Below are positions 24,716 to 32,963 of a stretch of 64,000 nucleotides of DNA, one piece after another. The translations under genes were made by a program, and so were the position numbers. Source of the DNA: Streptomyces sp. NRRL F-5126 (GTDB lineage Bacteria > Actinomycetota > Actinomycetes > Streptomycetales > Streptomycetaceae). The stretch spans positions 186,001 through 250,000 of the forward strand of contig NZ_JOFZ01000001.1 of assembly GCF_000721265.1 (NCBI RefSeq), in the 5' to 3' direction. The notes below the pieces were generated by a model, which saw only the letters and a list, made by a program, of their open reading frames with translations, ran no database searches and was not told the DNA's origin. Numbering within the stretch: position 1 is the stretch's first letter; the number at the start of each line of letters is the position of its first letter.

Positions 24716-27072
24716 CGGCTGTCCTCCTCCTTCCCTGCGGCTGTGGGTGGGGCGGCGCGGTTCGCCATGCCCCAGAACACCTTCTCCGCCGTGATCGGCA
24801 GCTCGTGGACCCGTACGCCCACCGCGTCCGCCACGGCGCTCGCGATGATCGACGGCACCGGGTCGAGCGATATCTCGCCGACACCCTTCGCGCCGAAGGG
24901 CCCCGTCGGCTCGTAGGAATCCGCGAACTCCACGTGCAGTTCGCGCGGCATGATCCCCGCCGTGGGCAGCTTGTAGTCGGAGAAGTTGGGTCGCGCGGGC
25001 GCCCCGTCCTGCCAGGCGAAACGCTCGGTGACCGCCATGCCGAGCCCCTGCGCGACGCCGCCCTCGACCTGTCCCTCGGCCAGCGGCGGGTTGAGGACCG
25101 TGCCGCAGTCGACGACGGCGGCGAACTCCGTGACGGTGATCGCGCCCGTCGCCGGGTCGACCTCCACCTCTGCCGCCTCGGCGGCGAAGTTGTAGGCCCC
25201 CGACTCGTTGCCGTAGCGGGACTGGTCGGGGAAGTCGGACGGGTTGTCGAACGAGCCGAGCCCGACGATCGGCTGCCCGTCGGGCCGGTAGAGCTCGGCC
25301 CGCACGACCGCGCCGACCGGTGACGACACGGCGCCCTCACCGTCCGCACCGGCCGGCCCGTGCACCACCCCGTCGGCCACCCACAGCTGTGACGCCGGCC
25401 GGTCCAACTGGCGCGCCGCGGCGTCCAGGAGCTGCTCGCATGCCTGCTCGGCCGCGCGCTTGACGGCGTTGCCCGCGACGTACGTGACGCGGCTGGCGAG
25501 CGCGCCGAGCGCGTGCGTCGTCAGGTCCGTGTCGGGGCGGGAGACGGAGACGTCCGCGACGGCGATGCCGAGTTCGGCGGCGGCGATCTGCGCGAGGGTC
25601 GTCCGCGCGCCCGTGCCGATCTCTCCCTCGCCGACGATGACCGCGGCGCGCCCGTCCTCCGTGAGCCGGACGATCGCGGAACTGCCGTCGTAGTCGCCGA
25701 AGCTGCGCCGCCCCGATACGTGGACGCTGACGCCCATCGCGAGGCCCCGGTTGGGTGCCGGGGCGGCGCGCTTGCCCGCCCAGTCGATCGCCTTGGCCGC
25801 CCTGCTGATGCACTGCTTCAGCTCGCAGCTGGTGATGCGGTGGTTGTGCGGGGAGACGCTGCCGGATTCCACGGCGTTCATCAGGAACAGGTCGGGCACC
25901 TCGATGCCCAGCCTTTCCGCCGCCAGGTCCCACGCCTGCCCGACGGCCCAGTCGGCTGACGGGTTGCCGAAGCCGCGGAAGGCGCCAGTGGGCACGAGGT
26001 TGGTGTAGACGAGACGCGAGTGCGCCTTCACCGCCCGGTAGTTGAAGAGCGCGTCGTGGCGGACGGTCGCGGCGCCGAGCACCGCCTGCGCCTTGCCCGT
26101 GTAGGCGCCGTTGTCCGCGATCACCTCGATGTCCTTCGCCGTGACGAGGCCGGACGCGGTGAAGCCGAGCTTGACCCGGTAGCGCATGGGGATGCGGGGG
26201 CGGCTCGCGAGGAACTCGTCCTCGCGCGTGTTGACGAGCTGCACGGGCCTGCCCGTCTTCCTGGCCAGGATGGCGCAGATGACGGACGTGTTGTCGTCGC
26301 CCGACTTGCCGCCGAACCCGCCGCCGATCTCCGTCTGCACGACCCGCACCGACCGCAGCGGCAGGCCGAGTGCCGTCGCGTAGCGCTGGCGGGCGAGGAA
26401 CGGCGTCTGCGTGTTCACCCACATCGACATGCGCTCCCCCGACCACTCGGCGGTGCAGCCGATGGTCTCGATGGAGGCGTGCCACTGGCGTGCCGTCTCC
26501 CAGACGCCCTCGACGACGACGTCGCTGCGGTCGAACCAGTCGTCGGCGCCTCCCCGGTCGAAGCCGAACTCGTGGGCGACGTTGCCCGGTGCGTCGTCGT
26601 GGACGAGGGGCGCGCCCTCGGCGAGCGCCTCGTCGAGCGAGCCCACGGCGGGCAGGGGCTCGTACGCGACGGAGATCAGCTCGCAGGCACGGCGCGCGGT
26701 CTCCAGGTCGCGGGCGGCGACGGCCGCCACCTCGTCGCCCACGTACCGGACGCGGTCGAGCGCGAGGGGGTACACGTCGGGGCGGAACGCGCCCCACTTC
26801 ACCTTGGCGGTGTCCTCGCCGGTGATGACGGCCAGCACGCCGGGCAGCCGCTCGGCGCGCGAGGTGTCGATGGACAGGACGCGCGCATGGGCGTGCGGGG
26901 AGCGCAGGACGGCGCCGTACAGCATGCGGGGCAGCCGGGTGTCCGCCGCGTAGGAGGAGCGGCCCGTCACCTTCTCCACGCCGTCGATGCGCTCGACGGG
27001 CCGGCCGATCAGCGGCGAGAGCAGGGCCCGGCCGAGGTCGAGCCCGGCTGCGGGCAGTTCCGTGGTGGACAT
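24712..27072 (-). CDS. Molybdenum hydroxylase molybdopterin-binding (large) subunit
   Basis: 786 aa, CoxL/xanthine dehydrogenase large subunit. Domain order: N-terminal a/b hammerhead (GRSSYAADTRLPRMLYGAVLRSPHAHARV), then the molybdopterin-cytosine-dinucleotide domain with EIGGGFGGKSGDD, GAFRGFGNP, GEIGTGARTTLAQI and the catalytic Glu motif GAKGVGE near the C-terminus. The Cys loop of true CO dehydrogenases (AYRCSFR) is absent; the equivalent loop reads GAFRGFGN, so it is a hydroxylase of an aromatic or N-heterocyclic substrate rather than CO. Coupled at both ends (TGATG with the small subunit, ATGA with the FAD subunit). Confidence 0.94.
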   Translation of the reverse strand: MSTTELPAAGLDLGRALLSPLIGRPVERIDGVEKVTGRSSYAADTRLPRMLYGAVLRSPHAHARVLSIDTSRAERLPGVLAVITGEDTAKVKWGAFRPDVYPLALDRVRYVGDEVAAVAARDLETARRACELISVAYEPLPAVGSLDEALAEGAPLVHDDAPGNVAHEFGFDRGGADDWFDRSDVVVEGVWETARQWHASIETIGCTAEWSGERMSMWVNTQTPFLARQRYATALGLPLRSVRVVQTEIGGGFGGKSGDDNTSVICAILARKTGRPVQLVNTREDEFLASRPRIPMRYRVKLGFTASGLVTAKDIEVIADNGAYTGKAQAVLGAATVRHDALFNYRAVKAHSRLVYTNLVPTGAFRGFGNPSADWAVGQAWDLAAERLGIEVPDLFLMNAVESGSVSPHNHRITSCELKQCISRAAKAIDWAGKRAAPAPNRGLAMGVSVHVSGRRSFGDYDGSSAIVRLTEDGRAAVIVGEGEIGTGARTTLAQIAAAELGIAVADVSVSRPDTDLTTHALGALASRVTYVAGNAVKRAAEQACEQLLDAAARQLDRPASQLWVADGVVHGPAGADGEGAVSSPVGAVVRAELYRPDGQPIVGLGSFDNPSDFPDQSRYGNESGAYNFAAEAAEVEVDPATGAITVTEFAAVVDCGTVLNPPLAEGQVEGGVAQGLGMAVTERFAWQDGAPARPNFSDYKLPTAGIMPRELHVEFADSYEPTGPFGAKGVGEISLDPVPSIIASAVADAVGVRVHELPITAEKVFWGMANRAAPPTAAGKEEDSR

Positions 27073-27548
27073 CAGCTCTTCCCCTCGGAGCGGGCGGCCG
27101 CGCGGGCCGCGTCGAGGATCTTCACGTAGCCGGTGCACCGGCAGTAGTTGCCGTCGACGGTCGCGCGCAGCCGCTCCTCGCTCGGCTCCGGGTCGCGGTC
27201 GAGCAGCGCCCGCACGCCCATGACGTGGCCCGGCGTGCAGAAGCCGCACTGGAACCCGGCCTTCTCGACGAACGCGCGCTGCACCGGGTCCAGGCCTTCG
27301 GGCCCGCCCAGGTCCTCCACGGTGCGGACGTCGCTGCCTTCCAGCAGGCCCACCATCTTCAGGCAGGACGGCACTGCCTCCCCGTCCACGATGACCGTGC
27401 AGGCGCCGCAGTACCCGATCTCGCAGCCGGACTTCGTGCCGGTCAGGTCCAGGTCGTGGCGCAGAACGTCGAGGAGCGGCCTGCCGGGGTCGTCGACATG
27501 GATCTCGACGTCTTCGTGGTTGAGCCGGAAACGCAGTGGTACGGACAT
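27072..27548 (-). CDS. Molybdenum hydroxylase 2Fe-2S (small) subunit
   Basis: 158 aa. Plant-type 2Fe-2S ligands C42, C47, C50 and C62 (GCEIGYCGACTV..C) and the second cluster ligands C101, C104, C136 and C138 (CGFC ... CRC), so both clusters are intact. It relays electrons from Mo to FAD. The ATG at 27548 has GAGGAAGG upstream and gives the family-typical N-terminus; an ATG at 27611 overlapping the GntR stop, also with a good GGAGG, would add 21 residues. The reading order small-large-FAD differs from the coxMSL order. Confidence 0.92.
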   Translation of the reverse strand: MSVPLRFRLNHEDVEIHVDDPGRPLLDVLRHDLDLTGTKSGCEIGYCGACTVIVDGEAVPSCLKMVGLLEGSDVRTVEDLGGPEGLDPVQRAFVEKAGFQCGFCTPGHVMGVRALLDRDPEPSEERLRATVDGNYCRCTGYVKILDAARAAARSEGKS

Positions 27549-27607
27549 CGCCTTCCTCGCCTCTGTCTCGCCTGTGTACGGGCCGCCGCCTTTCGGCGTC
27601 CGTGCGG

Positions 27608-28348
27608 TCATGGCTCCTCCCCCGTCCAGCCGGACCGCTCTATGGCCGCGAAGCCGCCTCTGACCAGCGACTGGGTGAGCGCGGACGCCAGGTCGGCGTC
27701 GCGCTCCTCGTAGGCGCGCAGCAGGCGCGCGTGGTCCTTGGCGGAGGGGCCGAGCCTGCCGGGCTGCGACAGGCTGAGGTGGCGCAGCTGGAGCGCGCGC
27801 AGCCCGAGCGTGTCCAGCACCCTGCGCAGGGTCGCGTCCCGCGCGATGGCCGCCTCCTTGTTGCGGTACTGGACGTTGACCCAGAAGTAGCGGTCCACAT
27901 CGTCCTCGGCGGCCGCCAGGTCGAGCGCGTGCTGGTGGCGGCGCAGCGCGTCGAGGTCATCGGCGGTGGCGACCTTGCACACCAGGTGGCTCACCACCGC
28001 GTACAGCTCGGCCCGCAGGTTGTACAGCTCGCGCACCTCGCTCAGCAGCAACCGCGCCACTCTGGGCCTGCGGCGCGCGGTGATCTGGACGAAGCCCTCG
28101 CGCTCCAGCACGAGCAGTGCCTCCCGCACCGGTGTCCTGCTGCTGTTGAACGTCCGTGCCAGCTCGACCGAGTTGAGGTCGTCACCGGGCGAGAGCCTGC
28201 CCTCGATGATCTCCGCCGCGACCGCGACGGCTATCTCGTCGGCGATGCTGGCACCCGGCACGCCGCGGCCCAGCATCCGTGTCAGCTCGTGCCACCCGGC
28301 CTTGTCCCCGATCTTCGGGTACGGCGGGCGGCTCGGCGCAGTGCTCAC
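27608..28348 (-). CDS. GntR family regulator (FadR/FCD subfamily) inside the catabolic operon
   Basis: 246 aa. Winged helix GDDLNSVELARTFNSSRTPVREALLVLEREGFVQI at about 50-85, then an FCD ligand domain with the LYNLRAELYAVVSH and VDRYFWVNVQYRNKEA helices. It is a close paralogue of the regulator at 20578. The GTG overlaps the UbiD stop (GTGA), so it is co-expressed with the enzymes it probably controls. Candidate operators are the two AGTGTCGACACT palindromes at 32563 and 32862; short palindromes with a TGTCGACA-like core are in the range known for FadR-type GntR proteins, but the assignment is inference. Confidence 0.87.
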   Translation of the reverse strand: MSTAPSRPPYPKIGDKAGWHELTRMLGRGVPGASIADEIAVAVAAEIIEGRLSPGDDLNSVELARTFNSSRTPVREALLVLEREGFVQITARRRPRVARLLLSEVRELYNLRAELYAVVSHLVCKVATADDLDALRRHQHALDLAAAEDDVDRYFWVNVQYRNKEAAIARDATLRRVLDTLGLRALQLRHLSLSQPGRLGPSAKDHARLLRAYEERDADLASALTQSLVRGGFAAIERSGWTGEEP

Positions 28349-29802
28349 CGCGGCCCGCCCAGCACGTCGGGCCAGCGCTTGACGACCTGGTCGAGCAGGG
28401 CCGGGTCGGCCTCCGCGACCCTGGGGAAGGATCCGAGCCGGGACCAGGGCCTGCACGCGTCGATGACTGCCCGGCTGTTGAAGGGTGGTGCGTCCCGCTC
28501 GCGCAGCGGGTCGACGCGGCTGCCCCAGGTCTTGCGCAGCGTCTCGATGTCCTCCGCCGGGTCCGTACGGGTGCACATCGCCCACACCACGTCGCTGAGG
28601 CTGCGCGGGTTGACGTCGGCGTCGACGACGACCACGAACTTGTTCATGTAGGCGGCGGCGGGCAGTTGGGCAGCCAGGTAGCCGGCCTGCCGGGCGTGCC
28701 CCGCGTACCGCTGGTCGATCGCCACGGCCAGCAACTGGCGTCCACCGCCCGCCTCGTGGGCCCACACTCCCTCGACTCCCGGCAGCCCGCACCGGATGAG
28801 GGCGTCCTGGATCATGGCGGACTTCATGACACTGCGCATGTAGGAGTAGTCGTGCGGGGGCTTGCCGGGGGGAGCGCCCAGCAGAATGGGGTCGTCGCGG
28901 AAGTAGACGCGCTCCACGTCCAGGGTCAGGACGGGCTCGGCGCCGCCGCTGTAGTAGCCCGTCCACTCGCCGAACGGGCCCTCCTGCTCACGCCGGCCGG
29001 GGCGGAGCCACCCCTCGACGGCGATCTCGGCGCCCGCCGGGATCGGCAGGCCGGTGACCTCTCCCTTGACGACGTCGACGGGCCTGCCGCGCACGGCGCC
29101 CGCGTACTCCAGCTCGGAGGTGCCGGCCGGCACCTCCGTGCCCGCGACGACCAGCAGCAGCGGGTCGTGTCCGAGCGACGCCGTCACCGGCGCCCTGCCC
29201 TCCCGGGCGAACCACTCCCGCACGTGGGCGGCGCCGTGCTTGCCCGCCTCGATGTTGATGCTCGCCGCACGCCCGTCGTTTTGCACCTGCATCCGGTACG
29301 CGCCCGCGTTGAGCACGCCCGTGCCGGGGTCGGTCGTGAACACCGCGCAGCCGGTGCCGATGTAGCGCCCGCCGTCCGCCTCGTGCCACAGCGGCACCGG
29401 GAATTGCAGCAGGTCGATGTCGTCGGGCCCGAGGACGTTCTGTGCGACGGGGCCCGTCGCCACCTCGCGCACCGGGTAGCGGGAGGCGTTCGCGGCCCAC
29501 TCGCCCGGCTTGCTGCGCAGCGCCTCCACCAGCGCCTTGTCGTCCAGGTCCGTGCCGAGCCCGAGCGTCATGCCGAGGCGGCGGGCGTTGCTCATGGACG
29601 CCGTCAGCACCCGCTGCCCGCGCCGGTGGCCGACGATGTCGTCGAAGAGCAGCGCGGGCGGGTCGTGGCGCTGGTAGTTGGCCTGGGACACGGCGCCGAT
29701 CTCCTTGTCCCAGTGGGCGCCTTCGACCGCCCTGACCTCGCCCAGCTTCTCGGCGAGCGCGAGCCAGTCCCGCAGGTCGTCGATGTCGTCGAGTGATCCC
29801 AC
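28345..29802 (-). CDS. UbiD family (prenylated-FMN) decarboxylase
   Basis: 485 aa. UbiD signatures: LPIPAGAEIAVEGWL, the loop EGPFGEWTGYYSGG near residue 280, PPHDYSYMRSVMKSAM and the late FVVVVDADVNPRSL. These enzymes reversibly decarboxylate aromatic, heteroaromatic or alpha,beta-unsaturated acids and need prFMN made by UbiX. No UbiX gene is in the window, so the cofactor must come from elsewhere. The GTG at 29802 has GGAGGG 8 nt upstream; a GTG at 29826 overlaps the preceding stop but has no binding site. Coupled to gntR by GTGA. Confidence 0.92.
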   Translation of the reverse strand: MGSLDDIDDLRDWLALAEKLGEVRAVEGAHWDKEIGAVSQANYQRHDPPALLFDDIVGHRRGQRVLTASMSNARRLGMTLGLGTDLDDKALVEALRSKPGEWAANASRYPVREVATGPVAQNVLGPDDIDLLQFPVPLWHEADGGRYIGTGCAVFTTDPGTGVLNAGAYRMQVQNDGRAASINIEAGKHGAAHVREWFAREGRAPVTASLGHDPLLLVVAGTEVPAGTSELEYAGAVRGRPVDVVKGEVTGLPIPAGAEIAVEGWLRPGRREQEGPFGEWTGYYSGGAEPVLTLDVERVYFRDDPILLGAPPGKPPHDYSYMRSVMKSAMIQDALIRCGLPGVEGVWAHEAGGGRQLLAVAIDQRYAGHARQAGYLAAQLPAAAYMNKFVVVVDADVNPRSLSDVVWAMCTRTDPAEDIETLRKTWGSRVDPLRERDAPPFNSRAVIDACRPWSRLGSFPRVAEADPALLDQVVKRWPDVLGGPR

Positions 29803-29822
29803 GCCACTCGCCCTCCGTTCCG

Positions 29823-30839
29823 TCACTTGTACAGGGAGCCGATGAAGCCGGACGCCTTCAGCTTGTCGACGTAGGAGTTGTCGATGAACACGTCGGTGTT
29901 CTTCGGCATCGTGCCGACGCCCTTGGCGACCGTGGCGGCGAAGGCGTCGTGGACGAGCCCGGGATCGACCCTCGGGTCCTTCGCCCACAGCCGGTTGAAG
30001 AAGTCGTACGAGTACTCGGCGAGCGCCTTGTTGTCGACTCCGCTGTGTTTCATGATGCTGCGCACCGCCGCCTGACGGTTGTTGTGCAGCAGTGCGAGGC
30101 ACTGTGCCTCGGACTTGGTGAAGGCGGCGACGGCCTTGCCGTTGGCGGACAGGTAGTCGGTCCGCACGGTGTAGGCGTTGGCCGCGACCGGCAGGTCCGT
30201 GAAGTCCATGATCTTCTTGAATCCCTTGCGCCGGGTCTTGGTGCCGGTCGGCGGCTGGGTCACGATCGCGTCGACCGCGCCGTTCTCCAGGGCCGACACC
30301 TCGGCCGGTGTGGACTTCAGATAGACCTTCTGGACGTCCTTCTTCGACCAGCCGTTCTTCTTGATGAGCGCGTCCATCGCCGCATCGCCGAGTGAGCCGG
30401 GCGAACTCAGCCCGATCTTCGCGCCCTTGATGCCGTCACCGGGGCGCAGCGACTTCCTGCCCCACATCTCCATGTAGTAGCGCTTGATGGGCAGCGCGAT
30501 GTACCGCAGGTCGACGCCCTTGAGATTCATCGCGCCCGCCGCCGTCGCCGTGGTGGCGCCGACACCGATCTGCACACTGTTGCTCACCAGCGCGGCCACC
30601 AGCTGCGACGAGCTGTTGAGCAGTGTGAGCTTGACGTCGAGGCCGTTCTTCTTGAACACGCCGTAGTCCTGGCAGACGTAGAGGTCCGAGTAGGCGGCGC
30701 CGATGGCGGTGTAGCCGATCGTCATCTTCATACTGGCCGGCCGCACCGAGGCGGATCCCGACACCGCGCAGCCCGAGGCGGTCAGCGCGAGTACAACACC
30801 CAGCGGAACGGAGAGCCTTCTCGTGGCGCGCATGCGCAT
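29823..30839 (-). CDS. NitT/TauT-type ABC transporter substrate-binding lipoprotein
   Basis: 338 aa of the NMT1/SsuA class. The signal peptide ends in a lipobox-like LTASGC (residues 19-24), so it is probably a lipoprotein. Mature part: IGYTAIGAAYSDLYVCQDYGVFKKNGLDVKL, then VGATTATAAGAM and KIGLSSPGSLGDAAMD, the usual ligand-contact loops. It captures a small organic acid or amine outside the membrane and delivers it to the permease. The ATG at 30839 follows GAGGAGA by 6 nt. 15 bp after the permease gene, 20 bp before ubiD. Confidence 0.9.
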   Translation of the reverse strand: MRMRATRRLSVPLGVVLALTASGCAVSGSASVRPASMKMTIGYTAIGAAYSDLYVCQDYGVFKKNGLDVKLTLLNSSSQLVAALVSNSVQIGVGATTATAAGAMNLKGVDLRYIALPIKRYYMEMWGRKSLRPGDGIKGAKIGLSSPGSLGDAAMDALIKKNGWSKKDVQKVYLKSTPAEVSALENGAVDAIVTQPPTGTKTRRKGFKKIMDFTDLPVAANAYTVRTDYLSANGKAVAAFTKSEAQCLALLHNNRQAAVRSIMKHSGVDNKALAEYSYDFFNRLWAKDPRVDPGLVHDAFAATVAKGVGTMPKNTDVFIDNSYVDKLKASGFIGSLYK

Positions 30840-30854
30840 GGACGGTCTCCTCAC

Positions 30855-31688
30855 TCAGTCCGTGGCCGACCAGAACGTGAAACGCCGCTCGAGCTGTCCG
30901 ACGCCCCGGGTGAGGACGATGGCCACGACGGCGATCACGGCGATGGAGGCCATCGCGTCGTCCATCTCGAAGTTCGACGTCTGCAACTGCACCTGGTAGC
31001 CGAGGCCAGACGAACCCATGAACAGCTCGGCGACGATGGCACCGATCAGGGCGCGCCCCACCGCCTGCCGTACGCCGGCGAGGATGTACGGGAGCGTCGC
31101 GGGAAAGGCGACGGACCGCAGGGTGTACATGCGGGACGCGCAGTAGACGCGGGAGACCTGCGTGTACGCCGGGTCGAGGTTGCGCGTGCCGGCGATGACG
31201 TTGATGAGCAGCGGGAACATCGAGCTCCACACCACGATCACCAGGCGTGCTTGCGTCCCTATGCCGAACCAGAAGATCAGCATCGGCAGGAACACCACGT
31301 AGGGCACCGAGTACATGATGCTGATCAGCGGGTCCGTCAGCCCGAAGAGGTACCTGTTGCGGCCGATCAGCAGGCCGACCGGTATCCCGACGACGACGGA
31401 GATCGCCATGCCGAGCGCGACGATCGACAGCGTCGACCCGAGGGGCCCCCAGATCGTGCCCGACGCGATCGAGTCGACCAGCGCCGTGAACGCGCCGGCC
31501 GGCGAGCTGCTGAAGTTGGGGTCGACGATGCCCGTGGAGGCGCAGACCTGCCAGGCCGCCAGCACCACGATCAGGCCCACGGCCCCGAGGGCCAGGTTGA
31601 GGTGGCGGCCGGCCGGACGGCGCGGGCCCGTCCTCGCCTCGCGGAGCGGGGCCTGGACCCTATCCGACGACAGTTGCGTTGCTGCCAT
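30855..31688 (-). CDS. NitT/TauT-type ABC transporter permease
   Basis: 277 aa, six hydrophobic segments. The coupling-helix motif (EAA loop) lies around residues 170-200 (AGTRNLDPAYTQVSRVYCASRMYTLRSVAFPA, the SsuC/TauC pattern) and is followed by VGRALIGAIVAELFMGSSGLGY. It forms the membrane channel of the importer. The ATG at 31688 lies two codons inside a GTG; either way the start overlaps the end of the ATPase gene by about 30 bp. Confidence 0.9.
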   Translation of the reverse strand: MAATQLSSDRVQAPLREARTGPRRPAGRHLNLALGAVGLIVVLAAWQVCASTGIVDPNFSSSPAGAFTALVDSIASGTIWGPLGSTLSIVALGMAISVVVGIPVGLLIGRNRYLFGLTDPLISIMYSVPYVVFLPMLIFWFGIGTQARLVIVVWSSMFPLLINVIAGTRNLDPAYTQVSRVYCASRMYTLRSVAFPATLPYILAGVRQAVGRALIGAIVAELFMGSSGLGYQVQLQTSNFEMDDAMASIAVIAVVAIVLTRGVGQLERRFTFWSATD

Positions 31689-32499
31689 GGTCACTCGCCC
31701 TTCGGCCTGGTTGGGTCTGGCTCATGACGAGCCGGAGGATGTAGTCGCTGATCTCCTGGAATTCGGGTGAGCGCTTGACGGCCGCCTCGCGCGGGCGCGG
31801 CAGATCGACATCGACGACCTCGACGAGGTGGGCGGGGCCGCTGGAGAACACGACGACGCGGTCGGCGAGGAACACGGCCTCCGGCACGTCGTGCGTGACG
31901 AAGACGGCGGTCTTGCCCTTGCCGGCGCCGTCCGCCTGCCATATGCGGGTCAGCTCCTCCTGCATGACCTCGCGCGTCTGCGCATCGAGCGCGGAGAACG
32001 GCTCGTCGAGCAGGAGCAGGTCGGGGTCGGTCGCCAGGGCGCGTGCCAGGTTGACGCGCTGGCTCATGCCGCCGGACAGCTCGCGCGGATAGGTGGCCTC
32101 CTTGCCCGCGAGCCCCACCAGCCGCACCAGATCGGCGACGCGCGCCCTGCCGGCCGTGTCGAGCCGCTTCTGCGCCTTGAGTCCGAACTCGATGTTCGTC
32201 TCGACCGTCCGCCACGGGAACAGCGACGCGTGCTGGAAGACGAGGGATCGGTCGGGCGAAGGGCCCTGTATCTGCGCGCCGTTCAGCTCCAGGCGGCCCG
32301 AGGACACCGGCGTGAGGCCCGCCAGCGCCGTCAGGAACGTGGTCTTCCCGCAGCCGCTCGGGCCCACGATGGCCACGAACTCGTTCTCCGCGATCTCGAA
32401 CGACAGCCCGTCGCACGCGAGGGAGAACGCTGCGGTGCGGGACGACCAGTGCCCGAGCCGTACGTCGTCGACGACCAGTTTCTGGGATGGATGGTTCAC
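31660..32499 (-). CDS. NitT/TauT-type ABC transporter ATP-binding protein
   Basis: 279 aa. Walker A GPSGCGKTT (46-54), Q-loop LVFQHASLFPW, signature LSGGMSQR, Walker B LLLLDEPFSALD and switch His in FVTHDVPEA are all present. It energises import by the neighbouring permease and binding protein. The GTG start is preceded by a strong AGGAGG. It is the first gene of the leftward operon; the promoter must lie in 32500-32963, where the two palindromes are. Confidence 0.93.
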   Translation of the reverse strand: MNHPSQKLVVDDVRLGHWSSRTAAFSLACDGLSFEIAENEFVAIVGPSGCGKTTFLTALAGLTPVSSGRLELNGAQIQGPSPDRSLVFQHASLFPWRTVETNIEFGLKAQKRLDTAGRARVADLVRLVGLAGKEATYPRELSGGMSQRVNLARALATDPDLLLLDEPFSALDAQTREVMQEELTRIWQADGAGKGKTAVFVTHDVPEAVFLADRVVVFSSGPAHLVEVVDVDLPRPREAAVKRSPEFQEISDYILRLVMSQTQPGRRASDHGSNATVVG

Positions 32500-32562
32500 G
32501 GATACCTCCTCCGAGGGGAGAGCCGGTCACGCGGCCGAGCACCCGGGCCGTCTCGCACCCGA

Positions 32563-32574
32563 AGTGTCGACACT
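32563..32574. promoter_or_regulatory. Palindrome AGTGTCGACACT, copy 1 (operator candidate, ABC/ubiD operon side)
   Basis: A perfect 12-bp palindrome placed just upstream of the ten-gene operon. It is identical to the copy at 32862-32873, 299 bp away. Likely site for the GntR regulator encoded in the operon. Confidence 0.6.
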
Positions 32575-32861
32575 CTGATTCAAGCAGCGGCCTCGGTCGA
32601 TGTCCATAGGGCGGCGAACACCCGTTCAAGTTGTTCGGGTGTCGCCGGGTTGACGCGCCGGATCCCTTCCGTCCGCCGACTGGCCGCCACCCGCATGGTG
32701 CGGATGAATACGGGAATGCCCTACCTCAGAGCGGGACCAAGCGGAGCAAACAAGCCCCACTGCCTCCACCGGGCTCGTCGCACCCTTCCCCGCCACCCGT
32801 CGCCGGGATGGGGAATCACTCGGCGCGGAAGTGGGGCCGACGCAGGAGCGGCACACGATCT

Positions 32862-32873
32862 AGTGTCGACACT
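32862..32873. promoter_or_regulatory. Palindrome AGTGTCGACACT, copy 2 (operator candidate, SDR side)
   Basis: Second exact copy, upstream of the SDR gene. Two copies of a 12-mer within 300 bp is far beyond chance expectation and fits repression of both divergent units by one protein. Confidence 0.6.
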
Positions 32874-32963
32874 TGATGAGGATCGGCCACGCCCGCCCGT
32901 GCCGGTCAAACCGAGCGGCACGGCCTCTGGTGCACCGGGTGCGTGCGGTGATCTCATCGTCCG

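Larger units (their letters stand above)
32500..32963. promoter_or_regulatory. Divergent control region of the catabolic operon and the SDR gene
   Basis: 464 bp between two divergent start codons. It contains two exact copies of AGTGTCGACACT, one 64 bp before the ABC ATPase start (32563-32574) and one 91 bp before the SDR start (32862-32873). Lower GC than its flanks in 32575-32640. I cannot name the -35/-10 elements with confidence; no open frame here is convincing. Confidence 0.65.

Noticed and set aside
24712..27072. Carbon monoxide dehydrogenase large subunit
   Set aside because: The active-site loop AYRCSFR of true CO dehydrogenase is absent, and the subunit order and neighbours (UbiD, hydrolases, ABC importer) point to an aromatic or heterocyclic substrate.
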